The position numbers and the translations under genes are program-made. The notes below the pieces were generated by a model, which saw nothing but the letters and a program-made list of their open reading frames with translations, was not told the origin of the DNA and ran no database searches. Below are positions 1 through 7,601 of a stretch of DNA of 64,000 nt, one piece after another. The stretch's first letter is position 1; each line of letters opens with the position of its first letter. The DNA comes from Aliishimia sp963678085 (GTDB lineage: Bacteria; Pseudomonadota; Alphaproteobacteria; Rhodobacterales; Rhodobacteraceae): contig OY782680.1 in assembly GCA_963678085.1 (NCBI GenBank), positions 62,001-126,000 on the forward strand, read 5' to 3'.

Positions 1-543
1 TCCCGCACGACCGGGCTGAAGGGTTTGGCGAATGAAGGTGATGGAATGGCCCAGCACCATGAGCCCCAGCAGCACCATGACCGGCCCGCCGATCAGGAGA
101 TAGGTCTTCATCTTGTTGCTCCATTCAGAGATATTGAGGTTCCCATCCCAAAAGGGCGCTAGCGCGAAATGCCACGCTCCAAGCATGAGCAGCGGCCCAA
201 AGACCATCATTCGCAGGGTGTGGGTGCGCTCTTCCAATCGGTTGAGGCGGCGTTTGGCGGCCATAAAGAACACAAAGGTGCTCGCAATACCGGTCACATA
301 AACAGGGATAAACTGCCCATTGGTGACAAGCATTTCAGTTGCGGCATCGCAATAAACCTTTAGATCGGCTGAACAGACATCAAAATCAGCCGCCGTGAAG
401 GGCGTGGTATAGAGCAACATACCACTCGCCACAGCATAATATGCCCCGCCAGTCCCCACAATCGCCAGCAACATGAGAAACAGCACCACCCCGGCGCTCG
501 GAGAGACCGGTACAATATGTGGTTGAAAGGGATCTTGGGGCAT
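1..543 (-). CDS. Partial membrane protein of unknown function (C-terminus outside window)
   Basis: The reading frame is open from the ATG at 543 to the window edge (181 codons). The start codon is followed by a short polar stretch and then a strongly hydrophobic segment at about residues 18-42. A second hydrophobic segment lies near residues 76-90, a third near 112-125 and a fourth near 145-165, so it looks like a protein with about four membrane helices. Between helices 1 and 2 there are two cysteines in a probable periplasmic loop (DVCSADLKVYC). I do not recognise the family. It lies downstream of sucD and the 616-1365 gene on the same strand and may be the last visible member of that transcription unit. 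The C-terminus is not in the window. Confidence 0.6.
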   Translation of the reverse strand, partial: MPQDPFQPHIVPVSPSAGVVLFLMLLAIVGTGGAYYAVASGMLLYTTPFTAADFDVCSADLKVYCDAATEMLVTNGQFIPVYVTGIASTFVFFMAAKRRLNRLEERTHTLRMMVFGPLLMLGAWHFALAPFWDGNLNISEWSNKMKTYLLIGGPVMVLLGLMVLGHSITFIRQTLQPGRAG

Positions 544-615
544 GATTACCTTACACTCTTTTCGGGAATTGGTCGTTGGGAGATTGGTTAGTCACGTCGC
601 AGACTCCCTGAGACG

Positions 616-1365
616 TTAGTTTCGGTCGATCATGATCAGAACCTCTCTGACATACGCGGTTTCGAAAACGCTAGTAAACTCCTCAATATCAACGGTTTCT
701 GCCCATATTTCATAGACAATCTTTCCGGAAGTTGCGTCCCTGTTTACAAATGAGCGGACAGTCGAAAATGGTCGGTTTGTTTCCTTAGGAAGGTCCTCGA
801 GCAGTGAGGGCAAGGCGGTTGTGTAGATGCGGCAAGTTACTCTTTTGCCCAGATCTACAATGGAAAGACTCGTTTCATGATCCCGAGCCAAAAAGGCGCG
901 CCATCCCGGTTTTGTGGGATCGGATACCGTTTTTTCCAGGGCCCCGATCGTGCTTCGAGTGATCTTTTCAAGATAGGAACGAAGCAATGAAAGGCGAGCT
1001 GCTTCGATGAGCTGGTCCTTGCTTTGATAGCCGACTTCGGCGAGCACGGCGTGAACCGCATCCCTCTTTGCAGTTGGCAATATATCTGCGTCCTTTCCCC
1101 ATCGCCAACCCTTGGAAAGGAGGTCATTAGCTATGGATTGGACTGAAGACTGCGGCTCAATACAAGCTTGGACCGCATCGTTCACAGACGATGTGCGCTG
1201 AGCAGTGTCTGCATTGGTATGGGTTGCACCAACGGAAATAAGAACAAAACAGAGTATTGCCTGACGGAGACGCCGAGCAGCGCCTGACCCGACCTTCGAG
1301 AGGGCGCTTCTGCCCCCCCCAAGAGCGGGGATTGCCCGCGGGGTTTTGGTCGGGTGGCGCCGCAT
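616..1365 (-). CDS. Hypothetical exported protein downstream of sucD
   Basis: About 249 residues. The ATG at 1365 is preferred to the upstream in-frame TTG at 1377, which lies inside the end of sucD. The N-terminus is unusual: about 36 basic and glycine-rich residues precede a hydrophobic stretch (AILCFVLISVGA) and a plausible cleavage site after THTNA, so the signal peptide would have a long n-region. The mature part has no domain I recognise; a cysteine pair may form a disulfide (one near AVQACIEP, one near RVTCRIY). A run of eight G residues on the coding strand (about 1314-1321) lies in the N-terminal part and could make the frame slippage-prone. It starts 5 bp after the sucD stop, so co-transcription with sucD is likely. 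Confidence 0.6.
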   Translation of the reverse strand: MRRHPTKTPRAIPALGGGRSALSKVGSGAARRLRQAILCFVLISVGATHTNADTAQRTSSVNDAVQACIEPQSSVQSIANDLLSKGWRWGKDADILPTAKRDAVHAVLAEVGYQSKDQLIEAARLSLLRSYLEKITRSTIGALEKTVSDPTKPGWRAFLARDHETSLSIVDLGKRVTCRIYTTALPSLLEDLPKETNRPFSTVRSFVNRDATSGKIVYEIWAETVDIEEFTSVFETAYVREVLIMIDRN

Positions 1366-1369
1366 TTTG

Positions 1370-2251
1370 TTACCCAATCGCTTTCAGCATCGCTTCGCCA
1401 AGCTGGGCTGGGCTGTCAGCGACGATGATGCCTGCGGATTTCATCGCTTCGATCTTGTCTTCTGCGCCGCCCTTGCCGCCTGCCACGATGGCACCGGCAT
1501 GGCCCATGCGCCGACCCGGAGGGGCTGTGCGGCCTGCGATAAAGCCTGCAACCGGCTTGGAGCGGCCCTTTTTGGCCTCATCGGCTAGGAATTGCGCGGC
1601 CTCTTCTTCGGCGCTGCCGCCAATCTCGCCAATCATAATGATAGACTGGGTTTCATCATCGCCCAGGAACCATTCCAGCACGTCGATATGCTCGGTCCCT
1701 TTGATGGGATCGCCGCCGATGCCCACACAGGTGGATTGGCCCAGCCCCACATCAGAGGTCTGCTTGACCGCTTCATAAGTCAAGGTGCCAGAGCGCGACA
1801 CAACACCCACCGAGCCGCGGCGATGGATATGGCCGGGCATGATGCCGATTTTGCACGCATCCGGTGTGATCACGCCAGGGCAGTTGGGGCCGATCAAGCG
1901 GGACGAGGAATTTTCCAAAGCACGTTTAACCTTCGCCATATCGAGCACCGGGATACCCTCGGTGATGCAGACGATGACCTCCATCTCAGCGTCAATCGCC
2001 TCTAGGATCGAATCGGCGGCAAAGGGGGGCGGCACATAGATCACAGAGGCATTGGCCTCGGTCGCGTGCTTGGCCGCGTGAACACTGTCAAAGATCGGCA
2101 GGCCGAGATGCTCTTGCCCGCCTTTGCCTGGAGTGACCCCGCCAACCATCTTGGTCCCATAAGCAATGGCTTGTTCAGAGTGAAATGTCCCCTGCGAGCC
2201 GGTGAGGCCCTGACAGATGACTTTGGTGTTTTCGTCGATAAGTATCGCCAT
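1370..2251 (-). CDS. sucD: Succinate-CoA ligase (ADP-forming) subunit alpha
   Basis: 293 residues, the usual length for SucD. It makes the alpha subunit of succinyl-CoA synthetase, which interconverts succinyl-CoA and succinate with substrate-level nucleotide phosphorylation in the TCA cycle. The N-terminal CoA-binding Rossmann domain starts with ILIDENTKVICQG. The catalytic phospho-histidine is in GRRMGHAGAIV near residue 248. The ligase motif IGPNCPGVI is present at about residues 123-131. The partner sucC lies upstream on the same strand but is separated from sucD by two unrelated genes, which is not the usual sucC-sucD arrangement. The start ATG is preceded by a purine-rich stretch. The product assignment is firm. 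Confidence 0.97.
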   Translation of the reverse strand: MAILIDENTKVICQGLTGSQGTFHSEQAIAYGTKMVGGVTPGKGGQEHLGLPIFDSVHAAKHATEANASVIYVPPPFAADSILEAIDAEMEVIVCITEGIPVLDMAKVKRALENSSSRLIGPNCPGVITPDACKIGIMPGHIHRRGSVGVVSRSGTLTYEAVKQTSDVGLGQSTCVGIGGDPIKGTEHIDVLEWFLGDDETQSIIMIGEIGGSAEEEAAQFLADEAKKGRSKPVAGFIAGRTAPPGRRMGHAGAIVAGGKGGAEDKIEAMKSAGIIVADSPAQLGEAMLKAIG

Positions 2252-2329
2252 GGTAAGTTCGGTCCTTCAGGATGTTATTAGGGTGATGAGGATTAAGCCG
2301 GAGCGTGGCTGGAATGAGATGCTGGTCAT

Positions 2330-2932
2330 CTATCCCCCCTCGCTTTCAGCAATTTCTGCGAGCTGTTGCTTGGCCCAGGGATGCCCGGCATGTTCTGCCA
2401 CATAGGTCAGCAAGAGCGTATAGAAGATCTCAAGCGGCATCTGCACATTCGGCGGCGCGATGGTTAGATCGCCGGGACCGGTCGCGCCTTCACCGATTTT
2501 GCTCAGCTTATTCATTGCCCGGCTGCGATTTAGGTGGCCTCGCCCGGCATCCGTGAGGCCAATGCCTATGAACGCCATGCCTTTCACTCGGTTAAGCTGA
2601 ATGCCCGAAATCTCCGCCCAGGGGATGGTGTTGCCGTTGGGTGATGGAAAGACAAAGCCGCCCGGAGACAGGATTGCCCCGCCAAGCCCCGCTTGCCGCT
2701 GTTTCCAGATGACAAAAATCGGAAGAGCAGATAGCGCAAGGCCAACAAGAAATAGGAACAGGACAACGCCTATCATCTGCCCGCCATCTGTCCACATATG
2801 CCAACTCCCCCATATCAACAGCACGCCGAACCCCAGCAGCATAGCCGCCAGCCCAAGCGGAAACCGCCCCCCTGGAACTTCAAGGGTTTGGCTCGGGTCG
2901 AAGACGACGTCGGTTTCTGCGTCGGGTGTCAA
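2330..2932 (-). CDS. Hypothetical membrane protein between sucC and sucD
   Basis: 200 residues. Two membrane segments are visible, at about residues 25-46 (LGLAAMLLGFGVLLIWGSW) and 52-75. A soluble domain follows, in which GNTIPWAEISGIQLNRVKG resembles the beta strands of bacterial PH-like (bPH) domains. The C-terminal region is helical. There is no catalytic motif. This overall pattern is common in uncharacterised bacterial membrane proteins. It is encoded in the same direction as the flanking ligase genes, with 78 bp to sucD and 136 bp to the upstream 3069-3461 gene. I infer co-transcription but see no functional reason for the position. The family call is tentative. Confidence 0.65.
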   Translation of the reverse strand: MTPDAETDVVFDPSQTLEVPGGRFPLGLAAMLLGFGVLLIWGSWHMWTDGGQMIGVVLFLFLVGLALSALPIFVIWKQRQAGLGGAILSPGGFVFPSPNGNTIPWAEISGIQLNRVKGMAFIGIGLTDAGRGHLNRSRAMNKLSKIGEGATGPGDLTIAPPNVQMPLEIFYTLLLTYVAEHAGHPWAKQQLAEIAESEGG

Positions 2933-3068
2933 AAGAGGCTCTCCGCGCGATCCATTAAGCCATCAGGCTTGTCGCTTGGGCGAAAGCTGTGCGTTGGCGC
3001 GAGAATTTGATATTTTCGCCGATGAGGACTGCCATTGGTTTGGTTCATATATTTTGCGCTCTAAGGCC

Positions 3069-3461
3069 CTACATTTGAATTTCGGCACGGAAAAATCCGG
3101 TCTCTGGGCAGAATTTCGATATATGCCAGTGCTTTTTCCGCTCTTGCGGAAACCAGGGCGAGGCATTTTCGTAGGACCCTTTCAACGGATCACCTGACAC
3201 AAAAATCACATCGACACGGCCATCAAACTCGCTCTTTGCTCGTTGAAGGTGTTTGGTGCGTTTCTTGTGTCCCGGCTTCTTGGTGAAATCCCCGCCCTCC
3301 GGGTGTAACTCCCAAAGGTCGAGATAGGGCAATCCGTCCGAGACGTTTTTTTCCTTATTCCAGATAGTGATACATATGCCATCAGCCTTCTCTGCGGACC
3401 AGTCAGCCCGCGGAGCGTCCACTTGGTAGCCAAGCGCATTAAAGGCCTCGACATATTTCAC
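3069..3461 (-). CDS. Hypothetical protein immediately downstream of sucC
   Basis: 130 residues from a GTG start at 3461, only 2 bp after the sucC stop codon, so translation is probably coupled to sucC. There is no signal peptide or membrane segment. The protein is polar and rich in lysine and tryptophan (three short W-containing segments: RADWSAE, ITIWNKE, KHWHISK). I do not recognise a domain. The sequence looks like a small globular cytoplasmic protein. Its base composition is close to that of its neighbours, though its codons are somewhat more A/T-rich than those of sucC. Its insertion between the two subunits of succinyl-CoA ligase is odd. Confidence 0.55.
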   Translation of the reverse strand: MKYVEAFNALGYQVDAPRADWSAEKADGICITIWNKEKNVSDGLPYLDLWELHPEGGDFTKKPGHKKRTKHLQRAKSEFDGRVDVIFVSGDPLKGSYENASPWFPQERKKHWHISKFCPETGFFRAEIQM

Positions 3462-3463
3462 GG

Positions 3464-4657
3464 TCAGCCCTTAACCGCCTTCACGATCTTTTCTGCGCCG
3501 TCTTTCAGATCGTCCGCAGCAATCACGTCTAGGCCGGAGGTGTTGATGATAGCTTTGCCCTCTTCGACATTCGTACCTTCTAGGCGCACGACCAGGGGAA
3601 CTTTCAGGCCAACCTCTTTTACGGCGGCGACAACGCCCTCGGCGATGACATCGCAGCGCATGATGCCACCGAAGATGTTGACCAGGATGCCTTTCACGTT
3701 CGGATCGGAGGTGATGATTTTGAACGCTTCGGTCACTTTTTCCTTGGTTGCGCCGCCCCCCACATCAAGGAAGTTCGCAGGCTCTGCGCCGTAAAGCTTG
3801 ATGATGTCCATCGTTGCCATGGCAAGGCCCGCGCCGTTGACCATGCAGCCGATCTCGCCATCGAGCGCGATGTAGTTCAGATCGTATTTGGAAGCTTCGA
3901 GCTCTTTGGGATCTTCTTCGGTTTCATCGCGCAGCTCTGCGATGTCGGGGTGGCGATAGATTGCGTTGCCATCAAAACCCAGTTTGGCATCCAGCACTTT
4001 GAGCGAGCCGTTCTCCATCACGATCAGCGGGTTAATCTCGAGCATCTCCATGTCCTTCTCAACGAAGGCTTTGTAGAGTGTGCCCATCAGCTTAACGCAT
4101 TCTTTCTGGCCTTGTTTGTTCAGACCCAGCGCAAAGGCAATACGGCGACCATGAAAGGGCTGATAGCCAGTGGCCGGATCGACGGAGAAAGACAGGATTT
4201 TCTCGGGGGTCGCGGCGGCAACCTCTTCGATATCCATGCCGCCCTCGGTCGAGCAAACAAAGGAAATGCGCGAGGTTTGACGATCCACCAGCAGCGCCAG
4301 ATACAGCTCGCGTGAAATGTCAGAACCATCCTCAATATAGATGCGGTTGACTTGCTTGCCAGCGGGGCCGGTTTGATGTGTGACCAGCGTGCGACCAAGC
4401 ATTTTCTTGGCTTCGGCAGCAGCCTCTTCGACGGATTTGGCTAGGCGCACACCGCCTTTTTCGCCTGCATCCGCTTCCTTAAAGGAGCCCTTGCCGCGCC
4501 CCCCCGCATGGATTTGTGCTTTGACAACCCAGAGCGGTCCATCGAGCTCTCCGGCGGCGGTTTTCGCGTCTTCAGCTTTCAGTACAACGCGGCCATCAGA
4601 GACAGGAGCCCCGTAGCTACGCAGCAGAGCTTTGGCCTGGTATTCATGGATATTCAT
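3464..4657 (-). CDS. sucC: Succinate-CoA ligase (ADP-forming) subunit beta
   Basis: 397 residues, the normal SucC length. It forms the nucleotide-binding beta subunit of succinyl-CoA synthetase together with SucD. The N-terminal ATP-grasp domain begins MNIHEYQAKALLRSYGAPV and contains the lysine/glycine loop HAGGRGKGSFKE at about residues 52-63. The metal/nucleotide-binding EINPLIV motif is near residue 206. The C-terminal ligase-CoA domain has NIFGGIMRCD near residue 327. The leader contains an 8-bp perfect inverted repeat 28 bp upstream of the ATG, and a doubled TGTGATCACA palindrome lies about 115-145 bp upstream, so regulation is likely at this promoter. Confidence 0.97.
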   Translation of the reverse strand: MNIHEYQAKALLRSYGAPVSDGRVVLKAEDAKTAAGELDGPLWVVKAQIHAGGRGKGSFKEADAGEKGGVRLAKSVEEAAAEAKKMLGRTLVTHQTGPAGKQVNRIYIEDGSDISRELYLALLVDRQTSRISFVCSTEGGMDIEEVAAATPEKILSFSVDPATGYQPFHGRRIAFALGLNKQGQKECVKLMGTLYKAFVEKDMEMLEINPLIVMENGSLKVLDAKLGFDGNAIYRHPDIAELRDETEEDPKELEASKYDLNYIALDGEIGCMVNGAGLAMATMDIIKLYGAEPANFLDVGGGATKEKVTEAFKIITSDPNVKGILVNIFGGIMRCDVIAEGVVAAVKEVGLKVPLVVRLEGTNVEEGKAIINTSGLDVIAADDLKDGAEKIVKAVKG

Positions 4658-4684
4658 GCAAGTAGATCCTTGGCTTATGGTTCC

Positions 4685-4707
4685 CGTTGACCTCTAATCG
4701 GTCAACG
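4685..4707 (-). promoter_or_regulatory. Inverted repeat in the sucC leader
   Basis: CGTTGACC at 4685-4692 and GGTCAACG at 4700-4707 form a perfect 8-bp inverted repeat around a 7-nt loop, ending 28 bp before the sucC ATG. It could be an operator or a leader-RNA hairpin. No U-tract follows, so it is not a normal terminator. Confidence 0.4.
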
Positions 4708-4770
4708 CTGAAGGTTTGGTAAACAGAATAAATGTCGCAGGTGGGGGAATTTAGGAATATTTCTGGATTT

Positions 4771-4801
4771 TGTGATCACACCAAAAAATCATGTGATCAC
4801 A
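4771..4801. promoter_or_regulatory. Paired TGTGATCACA operator-like palindromes upstream of sucC
   Basis: The exact 10-bp palindrome TGTGATCACA occurs at 4771-4780 and again at 4792-4801. The two centres are 21 bp apart, exactly two helical turns. They lie 114-144 bp upstream of the sucC start and about 190-220 bp upstream of the divergent methyltransferase start. The spacing and exact identity suggest cooperative binding of a dimeric repressor or activator to one DNA face. The identity of the factor is not visible. The rest of the 4658-4992 gap contains no convincing gene. Confidence 0.55.
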
Positions 4802-4992
4802 ATCACAGCTCTCAACGAAGCGATGCAGAGGAAAAGAGGCGAATCAACCCTGACGGTCGCGGGCCTTGCTCGGCGGGTTTGGAGCCGCATTTCAAAAAAA
4901 CAGAGCAGTTATGCGCGTAAGAACTGGCCTAGCTTAGCCTTGCAAACCCCTCGACGAAGTGATTTGGGTAGTCGGATGTGAGGAGGCAACAT

Positions 4993-5622
4993 ATGGTAGA
5001 AACATCGGAGTATTGGAACGCCTATTACGGCAAGAAAGAAACGCCCTCTATCCCATCACAATTTGCCTGTTTCGTGCTGGGAGAATTTCGGGGCTATGAC
5101 CGCTTTATCGATATTGGCTGCGGGGATGGGCGGGATAGCTTGTTTTTCGCGCAATATGGGAAAACCGTACTGGGGGCGGATGGCTCTACAGCCGCAGTAG
5201 AATTCTGTCAAAGTGCTGCCGAGGCTCAGGGTCTGCAAAATGCTCAATTTACGCCGCTTAATCTAAATGATGCTGAACAATGCGCTGATTTTGAGCGCAA
5301 ATATGCGAAGAATGGGACCATCGTCTATGCGCGGTTTTTCCTACATGCGATTGACGATGCCGCGCAGAGTGCATTTTTGCGCTTAGCGTCAAAGCTTGCA
5401 GATGCCGATGGGCGTGTGTGCCTAGAGTTCCGAACCCCAAAAGACGAGAACCTGACCAAAGTAACCTCAGAGCATTATCGGCGCTATGTGGACCCGATTG
5501 CTTTGGCGCAGGAGGCGGCGGGTTTTGGGTTGACCTGCACTTATTTTGCAGAAGGTTTCGGCTTTGCGAAATACAAAACTGACGATGCCCATGTGGCACG
5601 CATGATCTTTGCACACAAATGA
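4993..5622 (+). CDS. Class I SAM-dependent methyltransferase
   Basis: 209 residues. I start it at ATG 4993 because AGGAGG (4981-4986) sits 6 bp upstream; the longer GTG-initiated frame at 4978 would place that ribosome site inside the gene. The SAM-binding motif I is DIGCGDGRDS near residue 37, followed by motif II (GADGS) and a motif-IV-like IVYARFFLHAI. The substrate cannot be read from the sequence. The stop overlaps the start of the LicD-family gene by 4 nt (ATGA), so both are translationally coupled. Joint action of a methyltransferase and a LicD protein suggests modification of a surface glycan or lipid head group, which is inference. Confidence 0.8.
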   Translation: MVETSEYWNAYYGKKETPSIPSQFACFVLGEFRGYDRFIDIGCGDGRDSLFFAQYGKTVLGADGSTAAVEFCQSAAEAQGLQNAQFTPLNLNDAEQCADFERKYAKNGTIVYARFFLHAIDDAAQSAFLRLASKLADADGRVCLEFRTPKDENLTKVTSEHYRRYVDPIALAQEAAGFGLTCTYFAEGFGFAKYKTDDAHVARMIFAHK

Positions 5623-6215
5623 TTGATCCGGTCCCACCAGAGCTGAATCTCAATAATCTGCGCGATCTTTTTGCGCGCCTTGATGGGGTCGAGGCCTTTG
5701 TCTTTTTCGGCACCCTTCTTGGCTATACGCGCGAAGGCAATATCATCCCCCATGATGATGATATCGACATTTATGTGAATTACGCCCATCGTCGGCGGTT
5801 ACTGCGTGCGCTGCGCAAATCTGGGTTTGAGATCGCGACCATGCCACACCAGAAATGGCGTCGGCTGAAGTTGTGGCCGCGTACATCAATGGTGCAAGCC
5901 AAACGGATGCAGGAGGGGCGCGAAACTTTCGCTGATTTTTATCTCTATGATGCCCGACCGCAAAGCCATGTTGTTGATCCCTGGAATTTCCGCGGGCATT
6001 GGCGCGACCCAGACACAGATCTACATGTGCCCAAAGATTTGCTGTTTCCTCTGCGCAAAGCCGTCATGCAAGATGTAGAGATTGTGGTGCCCGCCCAGCC
6101 AGAGGCGCTTTGTGCCTTTCTCTATGGCGAGAACTGGCGCGTTCCGGTGCGCAAGGGCTCAGGCTATGTGATGGAAATTCAGGACAATCGACCCAAATTC
6201 ATTCCGATAGACTGA
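5619..6215 (+). CDS. LicD/fukutin-family phosphotransferase-like protein
   Basis: 198 residues. The segment FFGTLLGYTREGNIIPHDDD near residues 31-50 is the LicD/fukutin-type nucleotidyltransferase core, in which the DDDID aspartates bind metal. Known family members transfer phosphocholine or related phospho-groups onto surface glycans. The protein lacks a signal peptide and is probably cytoplasmic or membrane-peripheral. It starts inside the stop codon of the methyltransferase gene (ATGA overlap). It ends 18 bp from the stop of the convergent gene at 6234. The family is clear; the substrate is unknown. Confidence 0.8.
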   Translation: MIDPVPPELNLNNLRDLFARLDGVEAFVFFGTLLGYTREGNIIPHDDDIDIYVNYAHRRRLLRALRKSGFEIATMPHQKWRRLKLWPRTSMVQAKRMQEGRETFADFYLYDARPQSHVVDPWNFRGHWRDPDTDLHVPKDLLFPLRKAVMQDVEIVVPAQPEALCAFLYGENWRVPVRKGSGYVMEIQDNRPKFIPID

Positions 6216-6233
6216 GCCCTTGGTTTACATTCG

Positions 6234-7490
6234 TTAGTTCAAAATCACCATGAACAGCCCAGCATCGCCGCGCATCAGACTTTGAAACTCAGCAAAGCTG
6301 CGCCCGCTCGCAAGGGGGCCTTTTTCCATATAGGGCAATGCGGCTTCGCCATGGATCCAGGAAATGAAATTGATTTCCGGCGGGTTGGTCATGAGTTTTT
6401 CTAGGTTGATGCCAACATGTGCCCCATACCAGTCTCCATTCCAGCGCTTTCCACCGCTAATAAGGGGGTGTTGCAACAGCAGCTCACCTTTTAGGATTTG
6501 CTCGCCCTCATCCAGAACCGCCTGCCAGCGCACGCCGGTTTCAGGCGGGAATTCGAGCGGCAAGGCGGTTTGCTGGCGCTCATTCGGGATCCATTCACGG
6601 TCATTGTCGGTTTCTAGCGCTACCCGCGCCCAGAAGGTTTTGTTTTCCGCAATCATATCAAGAAAATGCTGATGGGCGGCGCGGGTTCTATCGGGATCTG
6701 GCTGCCCTTCGATGGCGTGAATCCACATCGCGATCAGATCGATAACTTTCCATTCATCACCGCCTATGAACCAGGGATACTGCCCATCGGTCAGCTCATG
6801 AATTTGCGCCCGTGTGTCCACGACCCGCGCAATTGCCTCGGTTGGGTCAAAGGCAAGAACTTGTTCCGAAGTTCCCGAGAGCAGATGCACATAGGCCGCC
6901 AGCCACGCCACATCCGATCCATCAAACCGGATCACGGGCGGGGTGAAATTTGTTTCATCACCGAGGAACTCCAGCTGAGCGGCCAATCGCGGGGCGGCGA
7001 TTTCATAAAAGCCCTCGCCCTTATCGCGGGCTCCGTTTGCATTGACATCGAACCATAGGTCTGCGGTATTGATCACCACCCCAACCTCATCTGGGGCAGA
7101 GATTGCATCGAGCGCCTGCAAGCTTTGCTCAAGGTCACTCAAAGCGCCAAGGAACAGCTCTTCGATCTGCTCAGGGCGAAATGGCTCAGCATCGGGATTG
7201 GGGGCCAATGGAAGGCGCAGGAAGGGCAGGCCCGACTTTTGGACCATCTCGCGATCAATTCGCGTGGCATAAAGGGATTGCAGGGCGCGCTCTACGGTGC
7301 TTAGGAACCGAACGCCGCCCAGGGCAAAAAGATCTGACTCGCTCGGGGAGGGCTTTGCGGCCAATGCCTGTTGCGCACCGCTCAGCCCTTGGTCACGAAT
7401 AAGCGCAGAATAATCGGTCTGTGCCCCCGCAGATGTTGAAAATGCTGCGCAGCTCGCCGCCAATACAGCCGTTGTAAGAATTGCTTTCAT
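6234..7490 (-). CDS. Hypothetical exported protein
   Basis: About 418 residues from ATG 7490; the sequence AGGA lies 6 nt upstream. An adjacent ATG at 7493 is possible but its spacing is too short. A clear signal peptide (MKAILTTAVLAASCAAF, then STSAGAQ) directs it to the periplasm or surface. One segment near residue 165 reads DVNANGARDKGEG, which resembles the calcium-binding loops of secreted proteins (DxNxNGxxDxGE). Otherwise no domain is recognised. Several W residues in AAYVHLLSGT-like helices suggest an all-helical fold. A 12-bp perfect palindrome lies just upstream. It stands alone, convergent with the LicD gene. Confidence 0.65.
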   Translation of the reverse strand: MKAILTTAVLAASCAAFSTSAGAQTDYSALIRDQGLSGAQQALAAKPSPSESDLFALGGVRFLSTVERALQSLYATRIDREMVQKSGLPFLRLPLAPNPDAEPFRPEQIEELFLGALSDLEQSLQALDAISAPDEVGVVINTADLWFDVNANGARDKGEGFYEIAAPRLAAQLEFLGDETNFTPPVIRFDGSDVAWLAAYVHLLSGTSEQVLAFDPTEAIARVVDTRAQIHELTDGQYPWFIGGDEWKVIDLIAMWIHAIEGQPDPDRTRAAHQHFLDMIAENKTFWARVALETDNDREWIPNERQQTALPLEFPPETGVRWQAVLDEGEQILKGELLLQHPLISGGKRWNGDWYGAHVGINLEKLMTNPPEINFISWIHGEAALPYMEKGPLASGRSFAEFQSLMRGDAGLFMVILN

Positions 7491-7524
7491 CATGTGTCCT
7501 CTTGATTCTCTATACTTAGAACAT

Positions 7525-7536
7525 AGTTCATGAACT
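7525..7536. promoter_or_regulatory. Perfect palindrome AGTTCATGAACT in the promoter region
   Basis: AGTTCATGAACT at 7525-7536 is a 12-bp perfect palindrome 35 bp upstream of the start of the secreted-protein gene (ATG 7490, minus strand). Such a position fits a repressor operator over the promoter. A related TTCAT element follows at 7540-7544. The binding protein is unknown. Confidence 0.35.
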
Positions 7537-7552
7537 GCGTTCATCAAGAGGG

Positions 7553-7585
7553 AAAATAAAAGGCGCAGATTTCTTCCGCGCCTTT
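7553..7585 (-). terminator. Rho-independent terminator of mdh
   Basis: AAAGGCGC (7559-7566) and GCGCCTTT (7578-7585) form an 8-bp perfect stem with an 11-nt loop. Read on the minus strand the hairpin is followed by TATTTT (complement of 7553-7558). It starts 17 bp after the mdh stop codon. Confidence 0.75.
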
Positions 7586-7601
7586 CAACTATGTAGAGAC
7601 C

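Noticed and set aside
4771..4801. Classic CRP site reading of the TGTGATCACA pair
   Set aside because: CRP sites need six bases between TGTGA and TCACA; these have none, so another regulator is more likely.
4772..4981. Short plus-strand frame in the sucC upstream region
   Set aside because: It covers the palindrome pair and has no ribosome site; it is better explained as a control region.
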